Under the pieces are notes generated by a model. The model saw only the letters and a program-made list of their open reading frames with translations. It ran no database searches and had not been told where the DNA came from. A stretch of DNA of 64,000 nt from Symsagittifera roscoffensis (lineage: Eukaryota; Xenacoelomorpha; Acoela; Convolutidae): NCBI RefSeq assembly GCF_963678635.1, contig NC_087062.1, positions 85,648,890 to 85,712,889 of the forward strand, given 5' to 3'. Shown piece by piece: positions 32,386 through 44,715 of this stretch (the stretch's first letter is position 1; the number at the start of each line of letters is the position of its first letter). A program made the translations under genes and the position numbers.

Positions 32386-32427
32386 ACTGAAGAGTAACGT
32401 TGAGTCTGGGACCTCGACCTGGGAAGA

Positions 32428-32682
32428 CCGCTCAAAAACCGCTCAAAAACCGCTCAAAAACCGCTCAAATCCTGCTTGAAAAACCGTTCAAAAATCACCG
32501 CAAGAAATGAACGGTTTGTGAGCGGTTTTTCAAGCAAGATTTGAGCGGTTTGAGCGGTTTTTCCAAAAAAAAACCGCCCAAACCGCCAAAACCGCCCAAA
32601 CCGCCAAAACCGCTCAAATCTTGCTGGAAAACCGCTCAAACCGCTCAAATCTTGAGCGGTTTTTGAGCGGGATCTCGACCCG
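32428..32682. repeat. Fold-back array of GAGCGGTTT motifs, right block
   Basis: Opens with four AACCGCTCAAA units in a row, then alternates direct and inverted GAGCGGTTTTT and GCAAGATTTGAGCGG phrases, including AAACCGCC variants. It is bounded on both sides by GGTCGAG-containing sequence (minus strand, near 32413 and 32673) resembling a tRNA T-arm/B box. Confidence 0.85.
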
Positions 32683-33480
32683 GGCAGCATGAATCCACAA
32701 AAAAAAACACTTGAGTCTACTCCGCGTGTCACCTCTATCGGTAAAACCACAGGTGGTGTTCGGCAAAACGACATGATGAATACTATTAACAGCCACCACA
32801 TGAACAATTACAGAGAAAGTAACCGAAATTTGAAAACACTAACAAATATCAGCTCAACCTTATACTATCAAAGATACAGCACCTCAGATATCAGGAGCCA
32901 GCCGTATTGTCGAGTTTCGTTCAAATACAAAAAAGAAATCGCAAACGAGAAGAAGTGCAGACAAAGGAAGACTAGTAAGCAGAGGCGAGAAAATTGGAAA
33001 TAGTGCACTGACGAGGAGGCTTCAACGTAGAGTGTGAGCTAAACTTGTATTATTCATGTTGCTTCGTGTCATGTGAAGTTCATACCCTGTAGCGTATAAA
33101 AACAATGCGCACTGTTATACTCCCATCTCCAATCACTCATTTGGAAATCAGTCCGCGATTAAGCCTCCATGGATGCTAAGTTTATCAAATGCAAACAAAT
33201 GATAAGTTTTGAAGATTTTGCCTAGAAAACGACCTAAAACTTGATTTTCATAGGTTCCGGAAGCCGGAAAATGAAGTGATATCGGATCAAGTTGTACAAT
33301 GAAGTTGTAAACCAAGGACAGAAAGAAATAGGACAAGAACTGATGAGGGAAACGTCGATGGCAAACTGGAAAAGTCCAGAGGTAGAAAGGATATTGCAGT
33401 ACCAGATAGGCTCACTAGAGGAAGAGATATGAGACGCTTTGTTCTTCGGTTATGAAATACCTAAGTCTCGGGAGACAAGA
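32683..33480. other. Unassigned DNA before the Penelope-like element
   Basis: Contains a 104-codon plus-strand frame (32689-33003) rich in Asn, Ser, Arg and Lys with no family motif; its end (KKCRQRKTSKQRRENW) is strongly basic. It could be the start of the Penelope-like element's N-terminal region or chance. Confidence 0.3.
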
Positions 33481-34439
33481 AACAACAACTGTAGCTAAAT
33501 AGACACATCGAAAGAAAGTAAAAAAACTAGCCTAAAAAGACAAGTTCTACCTTTAAGGAAACAAGTTGAGGGATTGTTAAAAGCTCTTGATGATAATATA
33601 TTAACAGATTGTGTTCATTGGGTTTTGTCATTAGGCCAAAATATCTGGTCAGGAATAAGTAAATGAGACTCTGTTTTTTGCCAATAATGACCTCATTCTT
33701 TCGTATCTCACGAGTCATAAAATCTCTGAGGATGCCCTCTGTGAGATCAAGGCAGTGGCAAAAGCCTTTGCTAAAAGGGTGAAATACACACCATCTGACA
33801 AGGGCGCTACAATGGCCGGAAATAATTTGAAGAGTAATGGATTGGTTGGTTTTTGAGTATTGATAAGGGACATATCTGCAAAAAAGTTAACATTTTTATC
33901 AGATAAAAACCAGTTCAGCGGGAAAAAAATTATTGGGTTGTTTTGAATATTGAAAACCATCAAAAAGGGAAGTGCTGGCAACGCCGAAAAGAGATGAAAT
34001 AAGTGAGATTTTCAACACAAAGACACTAGGATGAAGTCTACTGGGGGGCAGCCCACCGGCTTCATGGGTTGGCGAAGGTGAATGCCTTGAAAATAACTCG
34101 CTAGAAGCGAGAGAAAACTTACAGATTATTAGTCTTCAGCCCACTGAAAAAGTGATAACTCCATAAGTCAAGACTTTGTATACAAGTGTATCACTCAAAA
34201 GTGCATTAAACATAGCTCTTAGAAAGCTGTATGAGCAACATAAACCAGCAACCAATGCTAGGAAAAACATGAAGAGACTGTTAAACATGGCAGTTAGTCA
34301 TATCAGTTTCAAATGCAACGAAACATGGTAGATTCATCAAGATCGCTCAGCTATTGAAGCACCTGTTGCCGTAGTTTTAGCGAAATTTTAGTTTGAGCAG
34401 TACGAAATTTACCAAGGAAGGATAATCCTGGAATGGATA

Positions 34440-34630
34440 TGCCAATCGAAGATCTTAATGGAATATGTCCCGAGTGCAATTAAAAGATCATGAACAGGTC
34501 CAAATTAGACGAATTCGAAAGCTTTTTGTACCGGAATCACGCAAAATGCGTAACATCTCGGATGATGAAAGCCGGAACATAGATGAAACCGTCTGGTTTT
34601 GTCGCAATTGTATCACAAAAAGTAAGAAAA
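34440..34630 (+). pseudogene. PHD-like cysteine pairs within the Penelope-like element
   Basis: Between the motif-B region and YVDD lie NGICPECN (34455-34480), HAKC (34541-34552) and, in a shifted frame, VWFCRNCI (34593-34616). Spacing and the WFCxNC ending match the C4HC3 pattern of PHD-type fingers, with one internal cysteine pair lost. Such fingers occur in ORF1 proteins of some LINE families. It is therefore either an insertion of LINE sequence or an unusual domain inserted in the RT. Confidence 0.45.
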
Positions 34631-35444
34631 AAATCAGTCCAACAATCAATTCTCTTTCTCCGTTATGTTGATGATATAGCGAGGACAAAGAGGGTTATAG
34701 CGAGCAGCAAACTTTTCCGACCCCAATTACAGTTCATAAAAAAGACACCAAAGAAAACTGGGAAAGCTGGATTTTTTGGACTTACAAAATTTTATTGACA
34801 CAAGCTTACAGTAGTTGGTATCAGAAACCAACAGATACAGGTACCATATTAAACTTTAAAAGTTGCGACCCCCTCTAGTACAAGAAAAAAGTGATTAAAA
34901 GATGTGTTCACCGTGTTTTCCATAGTTCGTCCGCATGGAACAATTTTGATAACGAGATGGATACCTAACGTAAGCAGTGGTTGTTTACGCAAAACCAAGA
35001 AGGTTGATCATCGCGATTTGCAATGCGAACCCTCGAGTTTTCATCGGGGAGAGCTTGATTTAAAAATATGAGTCAGAATGAAAAGCCCTCTGATTATAGT
35101 AGCGATTCATTGCCAGTCCCGATGGTGGAAAATTTGGGAATTATTCCGAGATTAGTGAAATATATTGAAATAAATATAATTATGCCCTTTTTACAATCCC
35201 CTTTTCAGTGAAATGAAATCAAAATTGTTGTTCAGGCTAGAATGTCAAAGGTAGAGAAACTCATCTAGGTCGCTCAAACGATCCGATATCTCAGCACAAG
35301 GGTTGAGGAACACAGAAAAGAAGATACTTCCGTTGAACAGCACATACGGCAGTGTGGTAGTGATAGCGGCAAATTGGAATCAAATTGAAAGATACTTGAA
35401 GAGGCTACCAGCAACATGAAGTTAATTACTTCAGCCGGGCTGCA

Positions 35445-35449
<5 letters not shown>

Positions 35450-35488
<39 letters not shown>
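35450..35488. repeat. (GA)n microsatellite
   Basis: About 19 GA units at the end of the Penelope-like element tail. Confidence 0.95.
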
Positions 35489-35520
35489 CTGACAATTAAC
35501 ACGCAGGTTTTGAAGTAGAG

Positions 35521-37718
35521 AGCTGAAAGTAAAGCTAATATACCAGAATTGAACATCTTAGCTAGAACAAGATATTGAAATGTAAAACATGTAAGCAAAA
35601 AGTTAGGAACAAATCAAAACATTAAAAACAAAAATTTCAAGTCTTAGAAACTTGTGCCTAAGTTTAGAAAATGGCTACACAAGAACTATTAATTAATTTT
35701 TTTGAATAAATGCGATGATTTGATTAGTAACCTGTTAAGATTTCAGACGTTTTGTGTAAATTTGTATTTTTTTGTTTTATAATAATTACTGTATTATATT
35801 AATTTTGTATTTTTTAAAATGTGAGAAAACGTTTGCTGAATTTACAATTTCAACGCATTATCGTATTGGGTTCAAAATTTGTCTACATGGCTGCAGGCGC
35901 ATTAATCCTGTTTTAAAATTTTTGATCAAAATCGATATAAAAAACCGGACTCAGTTTAGAAATGAGCATAAAATTATTTGATCCACTACGTTAGACTACA
36001 AACAGACACGTTTTAGCCAATCGGTTTCTTAGTCCATCCAATTTCAAAGTTCAAATTTTTTTGAATGGAAAAACCTTAGGAAACAAAAATGAAGAAAAAC
36101 CCCATTAATAGGACTAGAGTAGTATTTAAGTGGAAATTAACCCAAAAGTTTAAACTGAGCCTGAAGAGTAGTCGCCCTCTCAATTTTTCAAAGTCTGGTT
36201 GTCTCCCGTGTGAACCGCGATCAAATGCACCGTAGCTTCTATTGTGTATAACCGTCGTTCACTCAAGTCACATATGAGGTTAAAAAAGTAGGCCCTTTAA
36301 CCATTGGCTCAATGGTCAGGGACACAACCGATTCTACATTTGTACCTCAATCTGTTGGAGTCAATTCACGGTTTGTCTATAACTTGAAACTCTGAATCTC
36401 TACAGCTTAAAGGCTACTTCCAAAACACTTTCATAGGTTAGATGGAAACAAATAAGCCACTATGGCTAGGTCTCCCAATAACTTAAGCAATCGAATGCCG
36501 CTGAAAACAGAACTGAGACCTCAAGTAATCTCCGAAACACTTTATTGGACAGTGTACATTTGGTCCATTTGAGAAGGATTAACTTAAAACTTACCTCACC
36601 TGAACATAACTAGAAGAAATGCGCTCAACAAAACTTTACTTGCTTAAGTTTCATCAAAACAAATAATAGAAATCGTCTGAAAACATTATCTCGTGGTTAT
36701 CTTAGTAATATTTCCGTGTACTTGAAAAGTTTAAACTCAGTCTGAAGTAATTTGTTTTCGGAAATCCCGTCGGCCGGTTGTCCTAGACCCGGTTTGGTTG
36801 TTCAATGCGTTTCGTGCTGAAATTTAACTGATAGCTTGTGTTTATTGCTAGAAAACACTCGGTTTTTGCTAGAAAACGGTCATTGCTAGAAAACAGTCGG
36901 TTTTTAATTTTTTTTTTCATTTCTTATCCTTGATGAAAAAATTCTACCTCAGAAAAAGCAAGCGCTTATAACAAAATCTTCCTTCACTCAAAACACATCA
37001 CGATAACTAAGGAAACTTAGTGAAAGTCGAGCAATTCATTGATAAAATTTGTAAAAGTGAATATCATTTTTAAATCAAATAATTTAATTGAGCCCGTTTA
37101 AAACATAGTTGTGAATAACAAAAAAAAACAAATTAGGCTGCCCTAGTGAAATTCTCCTAGAATAAATAATCATCTTTTTGAATCAGTATTCAGTTCAATA
37201 AACTAAACAAACCAGCTCTTTACAAGACAATTATGATCTTTATGACCAAAAAAAGGTTTGAAGGAAAATTATTGAAGTAATCAAAAAAACAGGATGTTTA
37301 TCAAATGTTAGTGGGGCAACTACAATTAAAAAATTTAACCAGACTACCTTGTTAACCAGAACCTTTTAAAAATCCCCAATGACTCTGATTTTGGGATACA
37401 GTATCACGGCTTGAATGAGAACGGAAACTATGCCAATTGACACCATAACTCTTTCTTATAGAGGAAGTAGTAATGAAGAGAAATTCAAAGTTTTGAGTAA
37501 AATATGTATCCATCAACAGAACTTAACTGTGTTATGGTCCAAGATGGTACTAATTCCGTCCTGAAGTCAAATTAAGATAATGTGAATGAGTTTGCAATCA
37601 AACACCAGATACTGATTTACTATACGAAAGGATTGTAGTGTCCGACAGACCTCCAATCTAAAATAACGAGGAGGCAAATAAAAGGTTGAATTATATAATG
37701 ACTACTAGACGACACTTA
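35521..37718. other. AT-rich DNA, no supported gene
   Basis: No recognisable domain on either strand. Sequence at 36290-36560 is less AT-rich and might be an old coding relic, but no frame stays open. Confidence 0.5.
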
Positions 37719-37854
37719 CAGTCATTGGAGCTTTCTTTATTGGGCTAACATTCATCGTAATGATGATCTTGGTAAACCCTTTTTGCGCAAATGCCTTCGT
37801 TCAATTGTATGACAATACTCAAACAATCTGCCACGATCAAAAACTGTAGAAAGT
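37719..37854 (+). CDS. Candidate exon with a transmembrane segment
   Basis: After a reasonable acceptor (GACACTTACAG at 37708-37718) the frame reads IGAFFIGLTFIVMMILV, a membrane-spanning helix, then NPFCANAFVQLYDN and a TAG at 37852. The frame stays open after the stop for ~40 more hydrophilic codons up to CTGCAG|GTACAA at about 37973, so the stop could be a mutation in a longer exon. No upstream exon of the same gene was found and no family can be named. A chance hydrophobic run in AT-rich DNA cannot be excluded. Confidence 0.3.
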
Positions 37855-37974
37855 TATGAGAAGTCGCACTCAAAATAGCTTCACTAATCGCAACCAGCCC
37901 CACTATCGGACCCGTACTTATCATCAAAACATCAACGGGCAAAATGAATCAACATATAGTCAACTGCAGGTACA

Positions 37975-38479
37975 ATATCGATACTAGTTAAGATGTTTAC
38001 TTTAATTAAGACTGGCAATTAAAAAGTAATGTCGTTAAAATGAACTAATCTGAACTAGTATCTCTGTAATCATTTCATGTGAATTAGAACAACTAGTAAT
38101 CTATCAAATATTCAAAAAAAACGTAAAAAACTTTTTTATTATGAGTTGCCACCATTTATTCCAGAAGATATTATTATGTGCCTATCAAGTGCACTGTTAT
38201 TTATAAACTAGTGCATCGCAAGCGTGCTCTATGTTAATACTAAAAAACTAAATTTTTTAAAAATACTTATCTATAAGTTCGAATTCAACATCAACTGATA
38301 CTTACAGCACTTTTTTGCGATGAAAGTAAAACATAATTATTCAATCAGGTGATTTTCAGCCAAATCCGGGTCACACAACAAATTATAACAGCAAAACAAA
38401 AAAACAGTTGATTTACCAAAACAACATATAATTTTTACTTTTAAACTGAAGCAGCTTAGCAAGGAAACATTCAGATCTG
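37975..38479. other. AT-rich gap, nothing recognisable
   Basis: No frame, repeat or signal that I can support. Confidence 0.5.
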
Positions 38480-40350
38480 AAAACACATGTAAAAAAAATT
38501 TGGCGAAAACACAATTTCCGGCTTCCCAGAAACTTGGTTCAATGAGTCAAACGACAAACTTCTGTGGACTCTTGAGAGTACAAAATACGTTGTTTTTTGA
38601 TGCGAGAGATCTCTATGGAAGCCAGCAAAAAATCAAAAGTATTGAGAAAAACCAAAATACTCAATCCAAAACGACGGCAAGACTTAAACACTATTCATAA
38701 AAATTGCGATAGCATGTGGATTGAAATCAAAACAACTTTTCTGAAAAACGATAGAAAACGCTTTTGATGATATCATATAATCCTTGCAAAGAAGTAAAGT
38801 TGAATTCCTTGATGAGCAATCCTACAAATTCAGTTTAATGATAATGGAGAATAAATTTTCTATTACCTCAATGCAGACGCGAAAGAGTCTCCTGTCTCAA
38901 TCATTTTCCTTACAACCTTGACGTGACCGACAAAACAGTACCCCTCATTCGAAAATCCGAATTGACAATTTTATAACCGATCTTTACTTGAAAGATCAAC
39001 CAAGCAAAACAATGATATTCAGGCCATCCTTCAAAACAGACTACTTAGCTACAATGTCTATAAATGAACTGATGCTTTCTGCTAAAACTGTACCAATAAA
39101 ACGCAAAATCCACTATAAATAAATTTTCATCAACAACATTGTACTAAATTTTTAAAAATGTGCCACGAAAAAATCAATCTTTTTGGTAAAGACAAACCAA
39201 GAGTAAATTTCCGGGATGAACTCTTCATTTTGCAATTTTTCAGCTAAAAAAAACTGACCTTGAAAAAAGTAATATTACCAATCATCAAAAATTTCAGCAA
39301 TTAATATTTCTCTTCTATAAAATTTCTTCGATGAAATAGTTAAAAACAGTAAAATAACATAACTACAAATTTTCCAGTTAAGGCTGCTTTTATGATAACC
39401 TTACGACAATCCAACCCTCTTTCCTCAAAGATGACTTAAAGTGAATTAACAAAAATGAGTTTTCATTCAGGTTTCTTACCAGTGCTGAGTGCCACATAGA
39501 ACTTTTAAAACTCAATTTCAAAAAGCCACCGGGACTCTCCGACATTCCAGGATGAGAAGTAAAAGATATTTGCTTTGAATTATACCCACATCTTACTTTC
39601 CTTTACAATTAATTTCTTAAAAATAATATCCTCCCCGATAAGCTTAAAAAGCCTTTGTTTTACCAATATTCAAAAAAGGGGATCCAGAACTAACAGAAAA
39701 TTAAACTACAGGTCAATTTAATAACAGGTGCATTAACAAAATTATCCAAAGAACTTTCAAACAAACGAATGAACGATTACCTTTTGTCGCACAAACTGTT
39801 ATGCAATGCAGAATTCGGATTCAGAGCTCAGAGCTTCCTATTCAACAATAGATTCTGCACTATGCAACCGTATTCTGCACCGAGTTTTTTTATAAAATCA
39901 ATTGATTCCAACAAGTTTGTTACTTGCTCATTATTAGATCTTTCCAAAGCGTTAGACTCCAGTGTTCTTAATTTCTACAACAAAAATTTAAATCACTGAA
40001 ATTTTCTAAAAAGGCAATAGAAACGATAATACTTTCAACAGCAACCGACAAGAGAAAACAATTGTCAACAACATTGATTCAACTGGATTTCATTGCAACC
40101 AAGTGTCCCTTAGGGCATCCTTTTTTGGACCCTTGATCTTTACTCTGTATTCCAACGACTTAAATAAAGTTATTTTGTTTTGCAATTTAACTGTTTATTT
40201 TGTTTGTTTGATTAAGTACGGTGTTTTTTTGTGTGATTTTTTGAAAGAGTCATTTTATCCTGGACTCTTCCGTTTTCTGAGACGTTCCAATTTGACAATC
40301 AATTATCCTGAATTCTTGTTTTATCCAAAAGAAGTGAATGTGATTGTCTT
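38480..40350 (+). mobile_element. Non-LTR retrotransposon (LINE, CR1/Jockey-like), decayed
   Basis: An endonuclease-like start is suggested by SETWFNESNDKLLW near 38520 and CDSMWIEIK near 38710. The RT starts near 39490 with KKPPGLSDIPG (usual KSPGxDxIP) and LPDKLKKPLF (39630). In 39769-39999 there is LLCNAEFGFRAQSF (QFGFR box) and CSLLDLSKALDSSVLN (catalytic Asp in LDLSKAFD). GPLIFTLYSNDLNK follows near 40125. Stops and frameshifts occur throughout, and the C-terminal half and any 3' tail are missing or unrecognisable. Confidence 0.75.
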
Positions 40351-43019
40351 GTAGGGACGTACGACGGTCTTTGTCTGCAAGTTGATGTGTTCAAAATTGT
40401 CATTTCAGCTGTTAGATACGGGCGTTCAAGTTTGTTGCTGGCCGTTTGTACTGAAATTTGTCGTTGATGTGTGCTACTGTCTGATGGAAACTCAAGCTTT
40501 TTTAACAACTGTGATGTGCAATTAAGAAAATTAAAATTGTTTAGGAAGGTTATAATAAATGTTGGCATCAATTTAAATTTTTCCAAAACCATGTAAAATT
40601 TCCTTCAAATAATTAAAGTTATCTTCAGTTTGTTTTCTAGCACTGTTTCTGCCAACTTTCGGGTTTTGTTGTTACAATTTTGTAAAAGGAATTCCAAAGC
40701 AACTCTTTTGGGCATATCGGTTTGCTACAAAATTTCATCGAATTTGTTGTGAAAATTTAGATTGTTTGCTTTTTGCGCCAAACTATGAAATACTAAAATC
40801 ATTAGCGTCGGATCAAATTTTGGCGTCAGATTGAAAACCGTGGAGCAATTTAAAATTTTTTCATTTTAAAATTCTCGATTTATGTAAAAATTTTTCATTT
40901 GCTAAGTTGAAATTTAAATGAAATTTTACCTTAATTTAAATATTTTTTTTATATGAAACTTACTGGCTAACAAGCTTTAAGATATCTTTGTAGCACAACA
41001 GTTTGAGAACAGAAAAGAGTGGAACGTGGAAGAGAAAATTTTACAAGGACCATGGGAAAAACATCAGAAATATCATTTTGATAGCTAGAACGTACTGATG
41101 CAAAAAAGTTCAATGCTTGCCAGGATGTGTGTCTTTCCCCCAAATTGGTACAGTCGAACCTGCCGATGCACGTCAAAAAGATCGTTGAAAGCGTTAGCCT
41201 TAAAATTGTGCTGGAAAGGAGGCTCAGAATGTTCTAAAGTTTTAACTTTTCAAAATTTCGAATGGAGCTAGGACATTTCTGAGAAATGCAAGAAACGGCC
41301 ATTTAGTCCGGAAAAAAACGGAAAAACACATCAATTGTAACAACAACCAAATTTCAAGACGGAAATCAGTCGGAAGATTAGAAGAAAGACGAAGCCTCTT
41401 ATCGTGAGAAGAAGACACGATAAGGTGCTCATTGAAAAAAAATCATATAGACGGAAGATCCAGTGGGACATTCGGGACAAATCCAAAAAAGAGAGAGATA
41501 TCGACATTATCTCCGGGAGAGTACGGAATCAGAGGCGCGGTACTGGTGCCTAGAGACTGTGAGCGACATTAACGGTATCTTTTAACTGCTGTAGTGCCCT
41601 GAACGTGTTTAGTTTACTCCAATATTGTTAAGTATTTTGGAGCAGGAGTAGTTAGAGTCGCGGAAAGAGTCAGTCCATCTCTAATGGATTCAGTATAAAA
41701 ATTTCACCAAAAACAAGAGAGCTGATCAAAATTCGTTTGGCTGATGGCCTAAAAATGTTAAATTTTCACTTACCCCGTAAACGACCAGAAAAACAACTGG
41801 CTAGGTAAAGACGTTTAAAAACAAGTAGGATCAAGGTAACTAACGTCAGTCAGTCGTCAATTGGTACTTTTTCTGCGCTCCGTCACTGTGTAATGTCTGG
41901 GCGAATGTTACATAGACGTTTTTATGGCGCTCCTGTTAGGCCTGCTAAAGGCAATAGACCATCATGATCAGCAGACATTTCAGCGACAAACCCTCCACTC
42001 GGGGCGTATGCCTGAGTTAGAGGCCTTAATATCCTGTATTGTGCTAAGCGGAAGGTGCGGACCCTCCACCTGGTACAATTTAGCTTTTTAACTTAGTTAA
42101 GACCAAAAATTCCCGGGGTCGGAGGTTTAGGTGAAAAGTCACGAGCCAGCTTATCCCGATGCCCTGGGACAAAAAAAAATTAAGGAGAAAGCGTGAAACC
42201 AAATAAAATAGTTTATAAACAAAAAAAAAAAGCACCAAAAACTGTAAAAAAACGCAAAAACGACCAAAAACAGTTTAAAAAAATAATTAAAATGACAATT
42301 TTTATTTTTTTCTGGTCACTTTGTCATCCTACTTTCCTATTTGTTGTTGTTTCAGATTGATTTATATAGTTTCTGATCGAAATATCGAGTGTTTTGGTTG
42401 TTGGTTAGGTACCCTCCCACGAGTGTTGTTTGAGCATTTAAACATGTTAATGGTAATTTTGTTGGTAACCAGAGGGTAGAGTGGCAAGCTGACAGACGAG
42501 TTTCGGACGCAACAATGGAAAACAGAGACAACATCTACCCACAACGACTGCAAAGTCTCGCTAGCACAATTTTAGTTTCGTTCGGGTACTATTTCAGTAA
42601 ACGTATGTGGTGGGTAACACAATTTGCTCAGTCCGATTCAACCCTCCGTCGATTGCGAACTTCCCAGTTAAGGTTCTTAACTCGGGTTTTTTGGTGTATA
42701 GGAAGGTATATTTATTTAGAATAACGACTACTAATGGGTTATTACCCTCATTATATATTATCTATCTCCCATTTACACCCGAAAAACACCCTAATTTTGT
42801 CGCAAAATACCGAAGCCTAAATACCGATATCCATACTACGTAGTTCAATCCCGCTATTAAATGGAACCGCGCGGAAAAAAAGCGGTTGAAATTGGCAAAA
42901 ACTTCGTCAACATGTTTTGAGGATTGAAATTTTGAGTTTTTAGAGATAAATCAATAAAAATTTTTGCGCTGGGAACTTTCTAGCACAACTAGCTCAGTTA
43001 CAATTAATATAATTTTCAA
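40351..43019. other. Unassigned DNA
   Basis: Three parts: AT-rich DNA (40350-41200), a more balanced stretch (41200-42170) with Arg/Glu-rich broken frames, and an A-rich segment (42175-42300). The short frames on both strands at 42350-42850 carry no motif. I see no gene or element that I can name. Confidence 0.45.
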
Positions 43020-43865
43020 GTAACCCTCCGAGCAGCTTCGTTGATAGAGATAGAGACTTAAAGTTCGGAAACGGAAGGAATCGGAGGGTCCAAATCCGAT
43101 AGTTTTTGGCCAAGTTCTTGTTTTAAAACCAAACATGGTCCAATTTTTCGCATTAATCCAGTACTGTACAGGGATACTGCGCTCGTTTCAGGTTTTTGTG
43201 GCACTTAAGAATTGCCAAAAAGGTCTCTAAGAAAAATGTCTTGTTCCCTGTTCTGATCCGCAACCGTTTTTAGGTTGATAGTTTTGGAAAACTGTTTTTC
43301 TTAGAATTTATCAGTTTCAAGGCTCCAGATTGTAGGAAACCCTCCGAGCGACAACATTTTTTATAAAACCCCATTTTTATCCCATAGTTTAGGTTGACTA
43401 GTTCAATTAACCTTGTTTTAAGTAAATTAGAACGCAATCGGAGGCTTTACCGCCGCGAAAACACTCGATTTTGCAGTTTTTGGGGAACCCTCCGAAGTAA
43501 CCCTCCGGAGTCAGTTAAGCCCCCTTATAACCCTCCTTAGTAAAAAAAAACTTTGCGGAACCCTCTGAAAGAGTTCAAATAACCCCCAGAGTAAATTTAG
43601 CCTATTGTGATTCATTCTGGCATTACCCCTTCGAGACAAAAAATTGAAATTTCGCTTATTTCAGGAAATCCTGCAAGGAAACCTTCCGGAGTGTACTAAG
43701 ATTCTTAGTAAGCCTCCTTAGTGAACTTAGGAGAACCCTGCGAAGTAACTTAAGTACTTAAGATACGCTCCGAAGTAACCCTCCGGAGTAAGTTAAGCCA
43801 CTTAACAACCCTTTCTAGTGAAAATTGAAGGGACCCTCCGAGTTAAATTGGATACATTAAGTTCT
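43020..43865. repeat. Dispersed AACCCTCCG(A/G)AGTAA repeat cluster
   Basis: The phrase AACCCTCCG, often followed by (A/G)AG(T)AA and GTTAAGCC, recurs about ten times (for example 43023, 43341, 43487, 43500, 43776 and 43847), with variants such as CCTCCTTAGT. No reading frame is shared among the copies. Confidence 0.7.
43054..43122 (+). repeat. Direct repeat, copy 1 (second copy at 44571-44637)
   Basis: About 68 bp sharing GACTTAAA, GGAATCGGAG and TCCAAATCCGATAGTTTTTGG with 44571-44637, 1.5 kb away. The second copy lies just before the broken coding block at 44716, so these might be element-end sequences, but no LTR pair is proven. Confidence 0.7.
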
Positions 43866-44027
43866 AAATTCAAACTGAAATAGAAAGTCAAACACCCAGG
43901 GGGTGTTTAATTTAGGAGTAAAAAGACCAGTTGACTCGGAGACGTTCGATCAATTTTGTGTTCTATATCGGGTTCATCAAAAGTACCCTCAACAAATTTC
44001 TTTTGATTATTTTTTGGTAGTGTGGTT

Positions 44028-44308
44028 GCCTTGAGCTACTTAGTAAGAACGCTCGGGCGGTCCAGAACACATAGAAGAAGACCTCGGAGAGTGTATTAGG
44101 CTAGACACACTCACTTGAGAAGAAAGAATTTTTCCATACTCTCGTGCACTTGGATCTGTCCGAGTGTAGGAGAGCTTTTGCTTAGCTTCTAAATACTTTC
44201 GATCAGATGTCGCCTTGAGCTACTAAGTAGGACAGCTCGTGCCATCGCAGGACACATAGAAGTATACCTCTGTGAGTGCAGTAGCAAAGAAACACTCACT
44301 TGAGACGA
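44028..44308 (+). repeat. Imperfect ~97-bp direct duplication
   Basis: Segments 44028-44125 and 44212-44308 share GCCTTGAGCTACT(T)AGTA, GGACACATAGAAG and ACACTCACTTGAGA. It lies upstream of the broken open frames and could be regulatory sequence of whatever they derive from. Confidence 0.75.
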
Positions 44309-44715
44309 CAGCGTTCCCGGCTTTGTTCATTTGGAGTGTTCCAATTGAGGGAAGTCTTTTTCCTTAAGATTAGGTTTTGTATCCTTTTTGAAGCCTTCAC
44401 TGCTGTTATACAGAGAATTGTTTGATTTTAAACGAGGCAGTGATTTGATACATCTACAGCGGTAAACTGACATTGATACGAGAGATCGCTGTCACTTACA
44501 GGGTGTGTCTTTATTTTATTGATTAATTGTGTTTATTCTGTTGGTTATTGTGTGTTGGTTGTTGGTAATAGACTTAAAATTGGAAAAAGAAGGAATCGGA
44601 GTGTCCAAATCCGATAGTTTTTGGCCAAATTTTTGTCCTGGCACTAGATTCGCAAAAAAGAGACGCGTAGAAACTACTTCATGTTTCCCCTCGAAGGAGG
44701 AGAATTGATCAAACC

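Larger units (their letters stand above)
33480..35520 (+). mobile_element. Penelope-like element, decayed
   Basis: Plus-strand fragments follow the order of a Penelope-like reverse transcriptase. CVHWVLSLGQN near 33610 resembles the LSKGLNF box, TPSDKGATMAG near 33790 resembles PADKGN, and SPPASWVGEG near 34053 is a frame-shifted PPRLYGL region. Then come KTLYTSVSLKSALNIALRKL (34170-34240), QDRSAIEAPVAVVLAKF (34340) and RYVDDIAR (34661), the catalytic box. A GIY-YIG nuclease-like tail follows near 35310-35450 (VEEHRKEDTSVEQHIRQCG ... ITSAGLHI). Many stops and frame changes show that it is dead. Confidence 0.75.

Noticed and set aside
32689-33003. 104-codon plus-strand frame as a gene
   Set aside because: Asn/Ser/Arg-rich and without motif, next to low-complexity repeats; kept only as unassigned DNA.
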